From: Fallopia convolvulus
Taxonomy: Eukaryota > Streptophyta > Magnoliopsida > Caryophyllales > Polygonaceae
Reading direction: 5' to 3'
DNA length: 64,000 nt
Assembly: GCA_964016875.1 (NCBI GenBank)
Contig: OZ024734.1
Span: 55,631,496-55,695,495, forward strand
Below, one piece after another: positions 49,401 to 60,404 of this stretch (positions within the stretch are counted from its first letter, which is position 1; the number at the start of each line of letters is the position of its first letter). The position numbers were made by a program, and so were the translations under genes. The notes beneath the pieces were generated by a model, which was not told the DNA's origin, ran no database searches, and saw only the letters and a list, made by a program, of their open reading frames with translations.

Positions 49401-51751
49401 GATAAAATGACAATTTAATCATATTTTTTTTCTGATGTCCATAGGTATACTCCTCTAGGAAGATGTCTTCCACAACTTCCTAATGATGCTAAAAAGTGGC
49501 CTCTTCAATGGCCTGAAAGGCTTAACAATGTCCCTGTGAGTCTCTCTGGTAACATGGATGCATTTACTTCAGATATTAATCGTTGGTCAACGATATTTTC
49601 AAGTGTATACTTGAATCAACTTGGGATAAACTGGACAAGAGTGCGAAATGTGATGGATATGAATGCTGCTTATGGAGGGTAAGTACTATTCTTCTGTGAC
49701 TTTCACTGAATGTTCTTCTCTCTTTTGTGCTGGCAACTTTTTTAACCTTGTCTTCTTGTTTTCTTGGTCCTGAGTATCTTATGTCTCACACCCTAAATAA
49801 TTTCTTGTTACTACTAGAACCACCTACTTGTACATTTGATATCTTATTTACTAGAATTCTGAGGTTCTCTTGAAATTTCATTCCATTATACTCCCTCCTT
49901 TCATAAATACATGTCGTTTTAGACTGTCTAGATTAAAGTAAGGGGTAAATTAGGCAAAGTTTGTCTAAAATACCTTAAAGGACAAAATGTATGAACAAAA
50001 TTTTCAAGGCAAAAAGGACATGTAAATATGAACAGAGGGAGTATATTGATCAACGATGATGAGATGATGGCTTTCACGAAATGTAATGCAAAAATCTATC
50101 AAACCCCTGTATGAATCTTATTCTGTTTATAGATAGTAATCCTCCTTGATCGTCAATAACTTATGAAAATGAGATTCTAAATTTGAACAAGTTTATTTGA
50201 TCTCTTTTTCATTGGACAATATTGCTCCTTAGAAATACAGAATTGAATATGCAATGCCAAAAAATGAAATAGAAAGTGCTACCCATATTAAATGTGAATG
50301 TAGTGAAGATTATTAACACAAATGGTTAACTTAATAAACATCATAACTCATAAACAATAATTCTTATTACTTATTAGATAAAATCTAAATCCCATAGAGG
50401 AGCAAGGCTTCTATTATAAAATTTGCTTATATAGATATGGTCATTGTTCCACCTCCAAAAACTTGTTCATTACACATTTGTGCTCATGTTTTATGCTGTT
50501 GGTTACATCTGATCTTAACTCTAATTCTCACCCTTCTGTGATAAATTTATTTCACAGATTTGCTGCATCACTTATCGATAAACCAGTATGGGTGATGAAT
50601 GTGGTCCCTGTTCATGAGCCAAATACCCTTCCAATAGTCTTTGATAGAGGATTAATAGGAACTTATCATGATTGGTGCGAGTCGTTTAATACCTATCCGC
50701 GGAGTTATGATCTTCTACATTCCAATTTTCTGTTCACAAGTTTACCAGAAAGGTACATCATTCGCCATGCCTCTTACTTTCAAATTTTGCAAATTCTAGT
50801 TCTTCATGACTCATAATTTATATGATATGATCCTCTATGCTATGATCAATAACTTAGGCTTAATTATATTTTCTGTTATATTGATTATCTTCACCATTGA
50901 GGACAATCCCCTAACTAACTACTCAATTAGATTTATTTGTATAGAGTTGTAACTAATACACCTTAAAACTAATATTTTTATTAATAAACTTTGCAGAAAC
51001 ATTTTTATTCCCTTTACATTATACAGTATTACTCCTTACATTTGCCAACAAATTACCCTTAAAATCAATAAACTTATTTACCCCCTTTACAGAGTTGATA
51101 TGCATTTATTATTATTATTAGTCATCACAAAGCATGATTCGTGTATTATTATTATTAACACTTTCATTCTTTTTTCATATTGTTGGTTCTTTTCCTCGAT
51201 GGAAAATTATAATGGAAATTGGTACTTTACCTTTAAATCACCAACGTGAAAGCATGATATACTTAAAATTACATAAGAAAAATATGCTAGTATTCCCTTT
51301 ACCTCTACCTTGATGTATTTATAAAAATGATCATGACCTCTAAAATCTCAACACTTACTTCTATCCTAGAAGATCAACCGAATATAGCATTTGAATAACT
51401 AATCAAGGTCAACAACATCATCAACATCATCTCTCAGTATAGTTCCATTCAAGTCGGAATCTGGAGACTAAAGATGGGGGCGCCCATAACCTGAACATGC
51501 AAAGATGTGTCCGAATAACTAATTAAGGTATTGGTTTAATTTACAGGTGCGAGATGATAGACGTGCTGTTGGAAGTAGATCGTATCTTAAGACCAGAGGG
51601 GTGGCTAATAGTTCATGACACAAAACAATTGCTGTTCAAAGTCAGTGCAATACTTCGTTCGCTTCACTGGACAGTAAAGATACACAAAGGACGTTACCTT
51701 GTTGGGCAAAAGGGTTTTTGGCGCCCAATTGGAGGTCATGTCCACAGATGA
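46434..51751 (+). CDS. PMT23: Probable Golgi methyltransferase PMT23 (DUF248 family)
   Basis: Type II membrane protein of the Golgi, in the plant family thought to methylate cell-wall polysaccharides. Exons: 46434-46961, 47691-47840, 48595-48865, 48963-49073, 49196-49364, 49445-49678, 50558-50752, 51547-51751; 1863 nt, 620 aa. A short cytosolic N-terminus is followed by one signal anchor (about residues 15-35, FLLSVSVLLLCVLLFTFF), a proline/serine-rich stem, and two methyltransferase-like halves. Motifs: CDSRSVDYIPCLDN, HMEHRERHCP, VPWPKSRDMIWYNNVPH, FPGGGTQFKQGV, SAM loop LDVGCGVASFGG (from residue 241), IHCARCRVHWDADGG, NRILRPGGFFVWSATPVYR, VRNVMDMNAAYGGFAASL, IGTYHDWCESFNTYPRSYDL and the C-terminal VGQKGFWRP. 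All introns are GT-AG with matching phase. Intron 6 carries a Stowaway and intron 7 a SINE. Confidence 0.95.
48178..48455 (+). repeat. Tandem duplication of about 139 bp in PMT23 intron 2
   Basis: The block beginning atttaactgatcctggaaatg and including tatatgaaatagct and agttggatcaa is present at 48178-48316 and 48317-48455, about 85 percent identical, head to tail. Intronic. Confidence 0.85.
49891..50041. mobile_element. Stowaway-like MITE in PMT23 intron 6
   Basis: A 151-bp element starting ctccctcctttcataaatac and ending gtaaatatgaacagagggag (the inverse of ctccctctgttcatatttac), flanked by TA on both sides (49889-49890, 50042-50043). Shorter and more diverged than the copy at 45854, probably another subfamily. 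Confidence 0.9.
51393..51529 (-). mobile_element. SINE (TTG/ATG-tail family) in PMT23 intron 7
   Basis: The insert at 51410-51512 is flanked by a 17-bp direct duplication (gaataactaatcaaggt / gaataactaattaaggt, 16 of 17). On the minus strand it contains tatgggcgcccccatctt and ends in gatgatgttgatgatgttg. It shares the 3' module of the copies at 53320, 55636 and 59142 but lacks most of their 5' part. Its right duplication ends 17 bp before the acceptor of the last exon. Confidence 0.8.
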
Positions 51752-52404
51752 ACTTGCATTAGTCTAAACTGCATGATCATGATTCGATCAGTGGGTGATT
51801 CTTAACACCCCATACATACACACACACATATGTATGTATTTATGTAATACTTTGATTTAGAATGCTAGTAGCAAACGTGCGTTACGCAATGCAAAATAGC
51901 ATAATGGTTATCCAAAACCTAAATCCGAAACTCTTTTATACAAGGATGATACCCAAAAGAACGAGGAATCGGGTTAGAATGCCAACGACCCCTAAAGTAT
52001 AGGATATTTTGTGAAATTTGAAAAAATCGGGGTAAAGAATGCAACTGCATGAAAGATTGAGATATTTTGAGCAATTTTAAAATCTCTCCCTTGTATTATA
52101 ATTGCCTGGACTGTTGTGTTAGATAGCTATGCAATTTTCACATGCATTTTGTTTGTCACAAGCCTTTTTGAAGCGACAGAAAATGGTTCCAAACATAGGA
52201 GAAAAGATAAACACACAAAGTTCATCCTTATAAGTTATATACTCGTACTGATTAGAAAACACTATGTAGAAGAGTTTATACAAAGAACATTGGTAAGCTA
52301 ATAACAGTTTAAAACTAAACAAACCAAATTAGTATAGTATCCTCAATTCACTAGATGACCCACCAAACTCACTATATTAGCTAGAATTAACAAACACAAA
52401 AGGC
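51752..52404. other. PMT23 3' flank and convergent intergenic region
   Basis: Sequence between two convergent genes. At 51865-51890 it has a degenerate Helitron-like end (minus strand: hairpin tgcgt-a-acgca, then CTAG), but the base after CTAG is C rather than T. A short tacacacaca-type repeat lies at 51818-51836. No gene is recognised. Confidence 0.45.
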
Positions 52405-55400
52405 TTAATTTTCTTCAGCTATTTCACCCTCTTCTCCCTCCTTGCACTTTCTTTTTTTACCAACTTCGCCAACGGCATCAATACCAGTCTGGGCAACTTC
52501 ATCCATATTTTCTGGCTCCGACGAAGGCTTAATTTTCTTCAACTGCAAAATTGCATCCAATTCCAGTTTCAGATATTAAGGGCCGAACATGCATTCAGAC
52601 AGAACTTTAGATTTCCTATAGTTTTACTCTTCAGAGAAATCAAGATGGGTGATTTTAATGGAACAAAAATTTTTTTACAAGGATAGACATTGTACATTTA
52701 TACGTTAGCAACTAAAAATCCATCCATATTGTGAACATGAGGGTAAAACCTCCTAGTCTTCTCCATGGAAGGGTGAAATCGGTCTTCCTTGAATTGGACG
52801 AACCTGATACACATCCATACGTCAGAATTAACATCGAATCTTTCTTTTTTTTTTTCTGAATCAATTGAACTCTTGAGACTTTGGATTACCCTGGACACCC
52901 AAAGTCGAGTCCACATTCAACTACTTCCACATTCCTCATCCTGAGGGCATAATCAATGACTGCTTCGTTCTGTAAGATTCATATAGTTCGCGAGAGTGTT
53001 GAGAATCCAAAGTATACCCTAAACAATAAAAAAAAAAAAAAACAGCCACCCAAAATACCTCAGCAACCATAATGGAGCTTGTTGAGTACACGAGATAGCC
53101 TCCGGATTTCGAATTAGCATCCACCAAATCAATTGCAGCTAGTATTAGTTGCTGAATAGAAAAAAGAAAAGACCTATGAAATGAGGCTTAATGAACAGAC
53201 TTTAATGAAGTACTATGTGAAAGGAGATATGCCTTCTGCCTATGAGCACACTTGTCTATTTCTGCGAGACTTTTTGATGATTTTAGTGATTCATCTTCAG
53301 ATATAAGCTGCACAAAACACATCAACATCATTGCCCAGTAAAGTCCCGCTCAAGCAAGGATTTGGGGGGTCAAGATGGGGGCACCCATAGCCTCAACATG
53401 TCAAGAGGATGCGCCCGAAAGACCCAAGGAAAACAGAAATTCAACTATGTGACAAAAATAACTGAATTTGGTTAAAATGCACCAAAATTGATATAATGGG
53501 TATATCCGTCTCAAAGGCACTATATAAAAGCCAATAAGCTGCACAAAACAGGCGGAAAAAAAGAGGTTGGGTTGGGTTATTCTGCAAACTTCTTAAGTAA
53601 AAGATATTTCAATATTTACTTAGCACAAAGTAAAACCAGATATACAGAATGTAGCTCTTTCGTCTTACCCCGGTCTCACTGCAAGGGGCGTTGAGTAATA
53701 CCCTGTCTTGAGAGTTGATCCCTAGTTCTTTAGGAAGCTGTTTTTCAATGTGCATATATGTCAGTTGCATTGAAATGAAGATATGAACACAATTCAATAG
53801 CGATCTAAGACAAAACACTAAACTAGCTTAATGTTCAGAAATCCGGATTAATGGGACCAGTCCAAATTTTAAAGTATACAACCAAAGCGTCTAACCTCCC
53901 TTCCGTCATGGTTAATGATTAATGTGTTTTTCACACCCAAACGTCTTATATTTGCAGTGAGCGAAAGAAGCTTCAATTTCTTCATCTCATTTGCAAAAAG
54001 TGTTCCTTAGAAACACCAAATTAACAGAACAAATCAGCAAAAGACACAAGCAAGAAGGTGCATAGATGTAATATGAAAGATATGTAGGAAAGCAACACTA
54101 CACAATCATACATTCATATGCATATCTTGAACGAAAGGCAATTGAATAATATGAGAGTTTGAAAGAATCAGAAAAAAAGGTATCCACTATCCAACAGTGA
54201 AGAAATTACACTAGACTGAGAGATGGTCAACACTAATCAAGCATGAGATTAAAAGTTTAAGCTCCATAAAAATTCAGATCACAGAAAAATTCATCAACCA
54301 ACATTATCATCGAGGCTAGGAAATAGAACCCCGAATAAAACAAATAGCTCCTATAGCAATTGTATACACATAATAGTCTCCCCAAAGGATTATGAATCAT
54401 GCGAGGGCAGAGCAGATACAAGAATACTAAACAACTTTAATAAGGATACAAAATAGCAATACTTACCAGTATTATTCATGAGCGCAGCTATATATGTGGT
54501 TGTATGACCAGGTGATGCCCTATAGCAATAATACACCTTGTCAAAATACAAGCAAAGAAACCCACATAAATGTTCATACAATAAACCACATCACTCACAA
54601 CATATCCACAATCTTTTCATTCTCCTTGGGAGCAAGAGCCATTACAGGCAATAAAGAGTTTGCACTTTGCACCTGCAACAAATCTTATATTAGTTGACAG
54701 CCAACAGTAACCAATTAACAACCAACTCAACTATATATGCAGCTAAATTCATGGTGGGAAAGGAAACTACCATGTAATGACCATCAGCATGTTCAGGAGT
54801 TGCATAAATTGAGTCAGGCAAATCCCGGACTGTCTTAACAAGCAACCCAACCTATGCAAGCAAAAAATAAAAAAAAAAACAGTTAGAGGAAACAAAATAG
54901 AATATAAAAAGAGGTAAAAAACCATAAAAAATAACTTGTAATAATTATATACCTTGGACCACTCCCTCATGGGGATAACCTTAACTCCTCTATTCGGAAG
55001 AGAATCCGCCAATAACTGTTGACATGTCTAAAGCCAACAAATCAACAATCATCCCAATTTAGATAAACAACAACAATGCAAATAAGAAAGGGTGAAATCC
55101 CAAGTATATAATCGAATGATATCTTACCTTTAACGTGTTAGTTCTTAGAAAAATAGGATGGGGATTTTCAAAAGCTTCAACAATGTCCAGAAGCTCCATA
55201 CAAGGAAACATCTGCACCAAAACTATGTCAAGATATGCTGTTGTTAAAGTATTGTAGCTAAATTGGATCCTATACCTCCACTAGCATCCCAGCCAGGAAA
55301 TCGTTGTAGCCATAGCACGACCATAAATCCATCTTTAGTTGCTCAACGTAAGCATTCCTTGAGACTCCTCCTTGACTCAATGAGCTAAAGTTGGAAAGGA

Positions 55401-56191
55401 CTCTTACAGCTATGAATAAGCAATCCAATGACACAACAGTTAGGCACAACAATCTAAAGCACGACGTAAACAAGACAAGGCTAGTTGAACATACTCTCTC
55501 TCATCCTTCTCTGAATTTTTTTAATGCTTCCGAAAAGGTTGAGCCCGGTACCCTCTTTTTCAAGCTCCTAAATTGGAGCATGACAAAAAAAAGAAGGTAA
55601 TTAAGCTCCAGCTTGATATCAATTGTATAGCAAATACATGATTTCCCAGTAAAGTCCCACTCAAGCAGGATTTGGGGGGTCAAGATGAGGGCATCCATAG
55701 CCGAGGATGCGCCCGAAAGACCTAAGGAAAACTGAAATTCAATTATGTGACAATAATAACTGAATTTAGTTCAAATCCACCAAAATTGATATAAGGATTT
55801 TATAATTGTATAGCAAATCTAAAACACAATGTCTACCTCTTTCGTTGGAAGCCTGAAGTCCGAGATAGGTGTCACCAGATCAGCGTATTCCATTATGAAT
55901 TTAGGGCAAAACTTCATTGTTGCTTCAATCTCCTCCATAGCACATTTAGCCCTCAATTTGTTTTCTATATTGCCAGAGACATCTGAATTGGAGTTAATCA
56001 AAACCCTAACCCCCAATTTGCCCACTACCCATAATCCCCCAATACTACCAAATTCTTCCAAATCAATGCAACAGGGCGGGCGAACAGCTTATCCGAGGAA
56101 AGAAGCATAATCGCAACAAGAAACGATTACCACCGTCGGTCGGAAAATCGGCATACAGTGGTTGGTTCGTACTCGTCGTTATCGCTGCCAT
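52405..56191 (-). CDS. NOP2/NSUN-like rRNA m5C methyltransferase, downstream copy; catalytic Cys replaced
   Basis: Related to nucleolar NOP2, which methylates a cytosine in large-subunit rRNA. Exons (minus, 5' to 3'): 56191-56131, 55982-55837, 55567-55495, 55409-55276, 55211-55128, 55027-54953, 54851-54771, 54672-54599, 54519-54467, 54005-53896, 53737-53669, 53307-53233, 53151-53059, 52969-52890, 52803-52704, 52542-52405; 1446 nt, 481 aa, in frame throughout. Motifs: YVEQLKMDLWSCYGYNDFL, NPHPIFLRTNTLK, TPEHADGHYM, TTTYIAALMNNTG, VLLNAPCSETG (Cys316 kept), FKEDRFHPSMEKTRRFYPHV, and a Lys/Glu-rich tail with a possible nuclear signal (GKKRKCKEG). The motif VI triad reads TSS, Ser370 replacing the nucleophilic Cys of TCS. 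The SAM loop is ASPGHTT, where the family has APGGKT. Exon 12 has a GC donor. The N-terminus is far shorter than in true NOP2 and its start is uncertain. Probably a pseudoenzyme or decaying duplicate. Confidence 0.8.
53303..53550 (-). mobile_element. Longest SINE copy, inserted at a splice acceptor
   Basis: A 214-bp insert (53320-53533) with a perfect 17-bp target duplication (ataagctgcacaaaaca, 53303-53319 and 53534-53550). Minus strand: a 5' part with tatatcaattttggtgcatt, a middle ctttcgggcgcatcctcttg, and the 3' module tgggtgcccccatcttgacc ending in gatgttgatg. I see no clear A or B box. The duplicated target contains the acceptor of NOP2-like exon 12, so that acceptor now exists twice. 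Confidence 0.88.
55621..55818 (-). mobile_element. SINE copy in intron 2 of the downstream NOP2-like gene
   Basis: A 168-bp insert (55636-55803) with a perfect 15-bp target duplication (aattgtatagcaaat, 55621-55635 and 55804-55818). Same 3' module and middle (gcgcccgaaagacc on the plus strand) as the copy at 53320, with a small deletion after catccatagcc. Confidence 0.88.
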
Positions 56192-56944
56192 TGTCGTCCT
56201 GTGTATTCTTTGCGTTTTCTTGAAGTAACTTGTGAACCACGCTACCTTGTTAGTTTCCAGTATAATTTCTTCAAATTGGAACCACGCTACGTCGCTACCT
56301 TGTTAGTTTCCAGTATAATTTCTTCAATATATAAGTTTATTGATTTTTTTTTTTTGGTCAGAATATATAAGTTTATTGATATGATGTACGGAGTATTAAT
56401 TCAAGTTTGCACTTTGATTTTTACTAACTTGGTTGATACGAAGATGCTCACCATTATCGAACTAAACTCGATCGAGAAAGATTTTTAGTAACTCGGTTGA
56501 TTCGAAGATGCCCACCATTATCGAACTAATAAAAGACTTACTTTCATGCATGATGCATGTCTAACACTTATCCAAACATTATTAGAAGTGTAAGAACACA
56601 ATACATAAATCTCTTCTCTCCAACCGGCCGTAAGAAATATATTACCAAATGTACCATTTTTCTTCCAATGTGACCGTCAAACATTAATAGTCATAGTCAT
56701 AATATCCCCTGAAGAGACTCATATCGTGGTGGCACATTTTGATTACTTCAAACCCAATTTTTACATTCAATAACATGTGTACGCAAATTACTTAACACAG
56801 ATAAAAACCTAAACCCAGACCCTATTGAGGTTTCTTTGACATTGATATATATATAAATATCCATCATCCACCGATTGTACGTGTATATATGTTACTAATA
56901 TATGTTACTAATGCGTATGTGACAACAACACATAAGACTTTGGA
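56192..56944. other. Spacer between the two NOP2-like copies
   Basis: Contains a short tandem duplication at about 56227-56325 (accacgctac.ttgttagtttccagtataatttcttcaa twice) and a second at about 56434-56520 (ttgatacgaagatgctcaccattatcgaacta, then a diverged copy). No C-terminal NOP2 exon (the FHPSMEKTRRFYPH region) is present on the minus strand here, although the upstream copy would need one. Homology to the downstream copy's intron stops at about 56937. Confidence 0.6.
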
Positions 56945-59900
56945 TTACCCTGGATGCCCAAAGCCGAGTCCGCATTCAACTACTTCCACATTCCTCATCT
57001 TGAGGGCAAAATCAATGACCGCTTCGTTCTGGAGGATTTATATAGCTGGTGGGAGTGAGAATCCAAAGCACGCGGTAGAGTATTAAAAAAAATACAGCCT
57101 GCCAAATTACCTCATCAACCAGAATGGAGCTTGTTGAGTATACAATATAGCCTCCGGATTTCGAATTAGCATCCACCAAATCAATTGAAGCTAGTATTAG
57201 TTGCTGAACAAGAAACAGAAAAACCAGAGAAAGGATAAAGTAAGCGCGTGTTTGGATAACGCATTATAATGCAAAATTTCTCATTATAATGCAAACTATA
57301 ATGCAAAATCTTGCATTATATGGGTAATCCAACTAGGCCCTAAGTACTTTGATCCAAAATTCTAAATCAGGAGATATACCTTCTGCCTACGAGCACACTC
57401 CTCTATTTCAAGAAGACATTTTGATGATTTTATTGATTCATCTACAAATATAAGCTGCACAAAGCCAAAAAACAAAAGTCATAGCATATCATCTGCAAAC
57501 TTTAAAAAAAAAACTTCCAACTAATTAGGTATGTGTACTTACCCCAGTCTCACTGCAAGGGGCATCAAGTAGCACCCTGTCTTGAGAGTTCATCCCCAGT
57601 ACATCAGGAAGCTGGTTTTTCAATGTGCATACATGTCAGTTGCAGTGCAATAAAAATATGACAACAATTAAACAGTGATCTTCAATTAATGATGTGAAAC
57701 TAGCTAAATATTCAGTGTCTTAGTCTAAATGCCTGCAATCTGTATCATTGGGACCAATCCAAGAACCAAGTGCGCAACGTAAAAAGAGCAGTGAGAGAAT
57801 GAAGCTAAAAATACGGTTTAACAACCTCTGTTCCGGCGTGATTAATGAGTAATGTGTTTTTCACACCACACCGTCTTATATTTTCAGTAAGCGAAAGAAG
57901 CTTCCCTTTATTCGTCTCGTTTGCATTAAGCACTCCTACAAACACAAAATAATCAAAAGATGTAAGATCAAAAGATGCAATGAAAAGCAACACTAAGCAA
58001 TCATACATGCATGTAACTTGGTATCATATCACCACACAGTTTGCGGTTTCACATTGCTGATTTGAACAATAGGCAGCAAAAAATAATACAAGTCTCCAAA
58101 AACCAAAAGACTACAAATATGGCACCCGAAACTAGGCTGAGAGATGGTCAGCACTAATCAAGCACAAGACTAAAGGATACTAACAAATATGAAGTATAGT
58201 AAATTTAACATAAGGTAATTGACTATCCTTATCATTGTTGCTAGGTGATATAACCTCGCATAAAACAAGCTTGTCCTTCATCAAATGTATAGACATAATA
58301 TAGATTCTCCAATGGAATTACATGTAATGTGAGGCCGGAGGGTAGGGTAGATATGATGATATGACTAAGCAACTTCAATAGGGAGACACAAATAAATCAC
58401 TTACCGGTATTCTTCATAAGCGCAGCTATATATGTGGTTTTACAACCAGATGAAGCCCTGCAGCAACAACAATAGACCTCATCAATTTACAAGCAACAAA
58501 GCAGTCATAGATGTTATAAGATAAATCACATCACTCACACGATATCCACAATCTTTTCATTCTCCTTGGGAGAAAGAGCCATTACAATCAAGAAAGACAT
58601 TGCCCTTTGCACCTTCAACAAATCTTATATCAGTTGACAGCATTTATCAAAAGCAGTATACAATACATACAGATACATTCACAGTGGGGAAAGAAACTAT
58701 ACCGTGTAATGGCCATCCTTGTATTCAGGAGTTGCATTAATAGGTGGTTGTGAATCACGAACACGCATCAGACCCAACCCTGGAACAATCTACAAACAAC
58801 AAAGAAGTATGTAAGAAGATCGAGGTTGAATCACGAACAAGCATATATCCCACTTGTAATAATTATTTACCTCAGGCCCCATATTGACACCTCTATGAGA
58901 AAGAGAGTCAGCCAAATTCCTTTGAAGTGTCTACATCCCACAAAGCAATAATTATCTCCCTATTAGATAAAGAAAAACCTCCAAAGTGTATAAGCATAAG
59001 TATAAACAGAATTTTTTTTACCTTTAACGGGTTAGTCATTACAAATATAGGACGGGGATTTTCAAAAGCTTCAACCACCTCCAGAAGCTCTAGACCAGGA
59101 AACATCTGCACCACAAATAGGTCAAAATATGAAGATAAAGTCAACATTATCGCTCAGTAAAGTCCTGCTCCAGCAGGATCATGGGATCAAGATGGGAGTA
59201 TCCATAGCCTGAACATGGCAGGATGCGCCCGAAAGGCCCAAGGAAAACTGGAATTTAGCTATGTGACACTAATAACTGAATCTAGTTAAAATGCACCAAA
59301 ATATGAAGATAAAGTACTGTATCAAAACTTGATCATATACCTCCACTAGCATTCCAGCAAGGAAATCGTTGTAGCCATAACAACAACGTAGATCCAACTT
59401 TAGTTGCTCAACATAATCATTCTTCGAGACTCCATTTCCGCGCATTGAGCTACGGTTTGAAAGCACTCTAATAACTATGAACAAAGAATGCAAATACGCA
59501 ATTAGTAAAGCTCCGGGTTTTAATAAAAGTCCGATGGAAACAGGACATGGCTAGCTAAACTTGAACATACTCTCCCTCATCCTTCTCTGAATGTTTTTAA
59601 TCTTTCCAAACAGATTGCGCCCAAAACCCTCTTTTTCAAGCTCCTAAATTGGTCAAAACCAAAGCTAAAAAATTAGTAAAGCTCCAGGTTGGTGGTATCG
59701 ATTGTTTGGACAATCAATCTCAAAAACACAAATGTACCTCCTGAGTTGGGAGACTGAAGGACCTGCAAGGCTTGAATAAATCTGCGTATTCCATGGCGAC
59801 ATTAGGCTGAAACTCTTCGTATACAAGCTTCTTTCTCGCACCAATCGACTTCGAGTCATCTGAATTTAGAAGTTAACATGAGCAACAAAACCCTAATTTG

Positions 59901-60150
59901 ACAAAGCACCCAAATTCGTCCAAAACAAAGAACCAAAAGCCTAATCCCACAAATTCCCAAATTGCTCCAGAACAATGACACATGACGATTGAAAAGCCTA
60001 ATCTGAGAAATGAATAAAAAAAAAACGAGGAATGAAAATCAAAAAACATTCACCTCCGTCGGACGGAAGAGGAAAAACGAAGTTATCGCTCTTGGAATCA
60101 TCTACTCCCTTCTTTTTCTTCGAAGGTCGATCGCTTTCGATGGTATCCAT
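56945..60150 (-). CDS. NOP2/NSUN-like rRNA m5C methyltransferase, upstream copy; C-terminally truncated, catalytic Cys replaced
   Basis: Tandem paralogue of the gene at 52405. Exons (minus): 60150-60054, 59859-59738, 59643-59571, 59474-59341, 59105-59022, 58930-58871, 58789-58703, 58612-58539, 58457-58405, 57935-57826, 57611-57543, 57454-57380, 57203-57111, 57028-56945; 1215 nt, 404 aa. It begins with a basic stretch (SDRPSKKKKGVDDSKSD). Motifs: YVEQLKLDLRCCYGYNDFL, FPGLELLEVVEAFENPRPIF, SSGCKTTYIAALMKNTG (SAM loop changed at two positions), VLLDAPCSETG (Cys317 kept) and YSTSSI (Ser371 in place of the catalytic Cys). Exon 6 is five codons shorter than in the sister copy. After GFGHPG the old donor site reads straight into a stop, because the last two exons have been lost. 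All donors are GT. It cannot be a normal m5C methyltransferase; expression is unknown. Confidence 0.78.
57241..57343. mobile_element. Tourist-like MITE candidate in the NOP2-like intron
   Basis: A 97-bp element (57244-57340) with imperfect inverted ends, gcgcgtgtttggataacgca and the inverse of the right end gggcctagttggattaccca, bounded by TAA on both sides (57241-57243, 57341-57343). A three-base TWA duplication fits PIF/Harbinger (Tourist). The interior repeats cattataatgcaaa. Confidence 0.55.
59123..59315 (-). mobile_element. SINE copy in intron 4 of the upstream NOP2-like gene
   Basis: A 155-bp insert (59142-59296) with a perfect 19-bp target duplication (caaaatatgaagataaagt, 59123-59141 and 59297-59315). 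Same family as 53320 and 55636, with further divergence in the 3' stem (ctgctccagcaggatcatgg). Confidence 0.88.
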
Positions 60151-60404
60151 GGCTGCTTCTACAATGAAAACTGGATCGTTTAACGCTTTTTTGCATGCAG
60201 CGGCAATTTGTATTATGGGTTTTTATAATGGGTCTACTCGACCCGAAATCCAGTTTACGGGATTCGGGTCCCATAATTTGTGGGTCCATAGTCCCATATT
60301 GCATTTTAACATTAAATGACCTAAAAATAAAAAATGAAAAAATAAAAAATGAAAAAATAAAAGTAAAAAAGCCTAAATGCAGTATCCCCTACATTTAGGG
60401 AATG
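60151..60404. other. Upstream region of the NOP2-like gene
   Basis: The promoter side of the minus-strand gene. A short tandem A-rich repeat (aaaaatgaaaaataaaaaat type) lies at 60318-60362. The 20-40 bases before the ATG are moderately GC-rich (ttgcatgcagcggc on the plus strand). No TATA box could be assigned. Confidence 0.4.

Noticed and set aside
54590..54610. A frameshift at exon 8 of the NOP2-like genes
   Set aside because: Taking the first GT after the conserved VD gives odd phase, but the strong GTGAGT donor a few bases later restores the frame in both copies and aligns exactly with the family.
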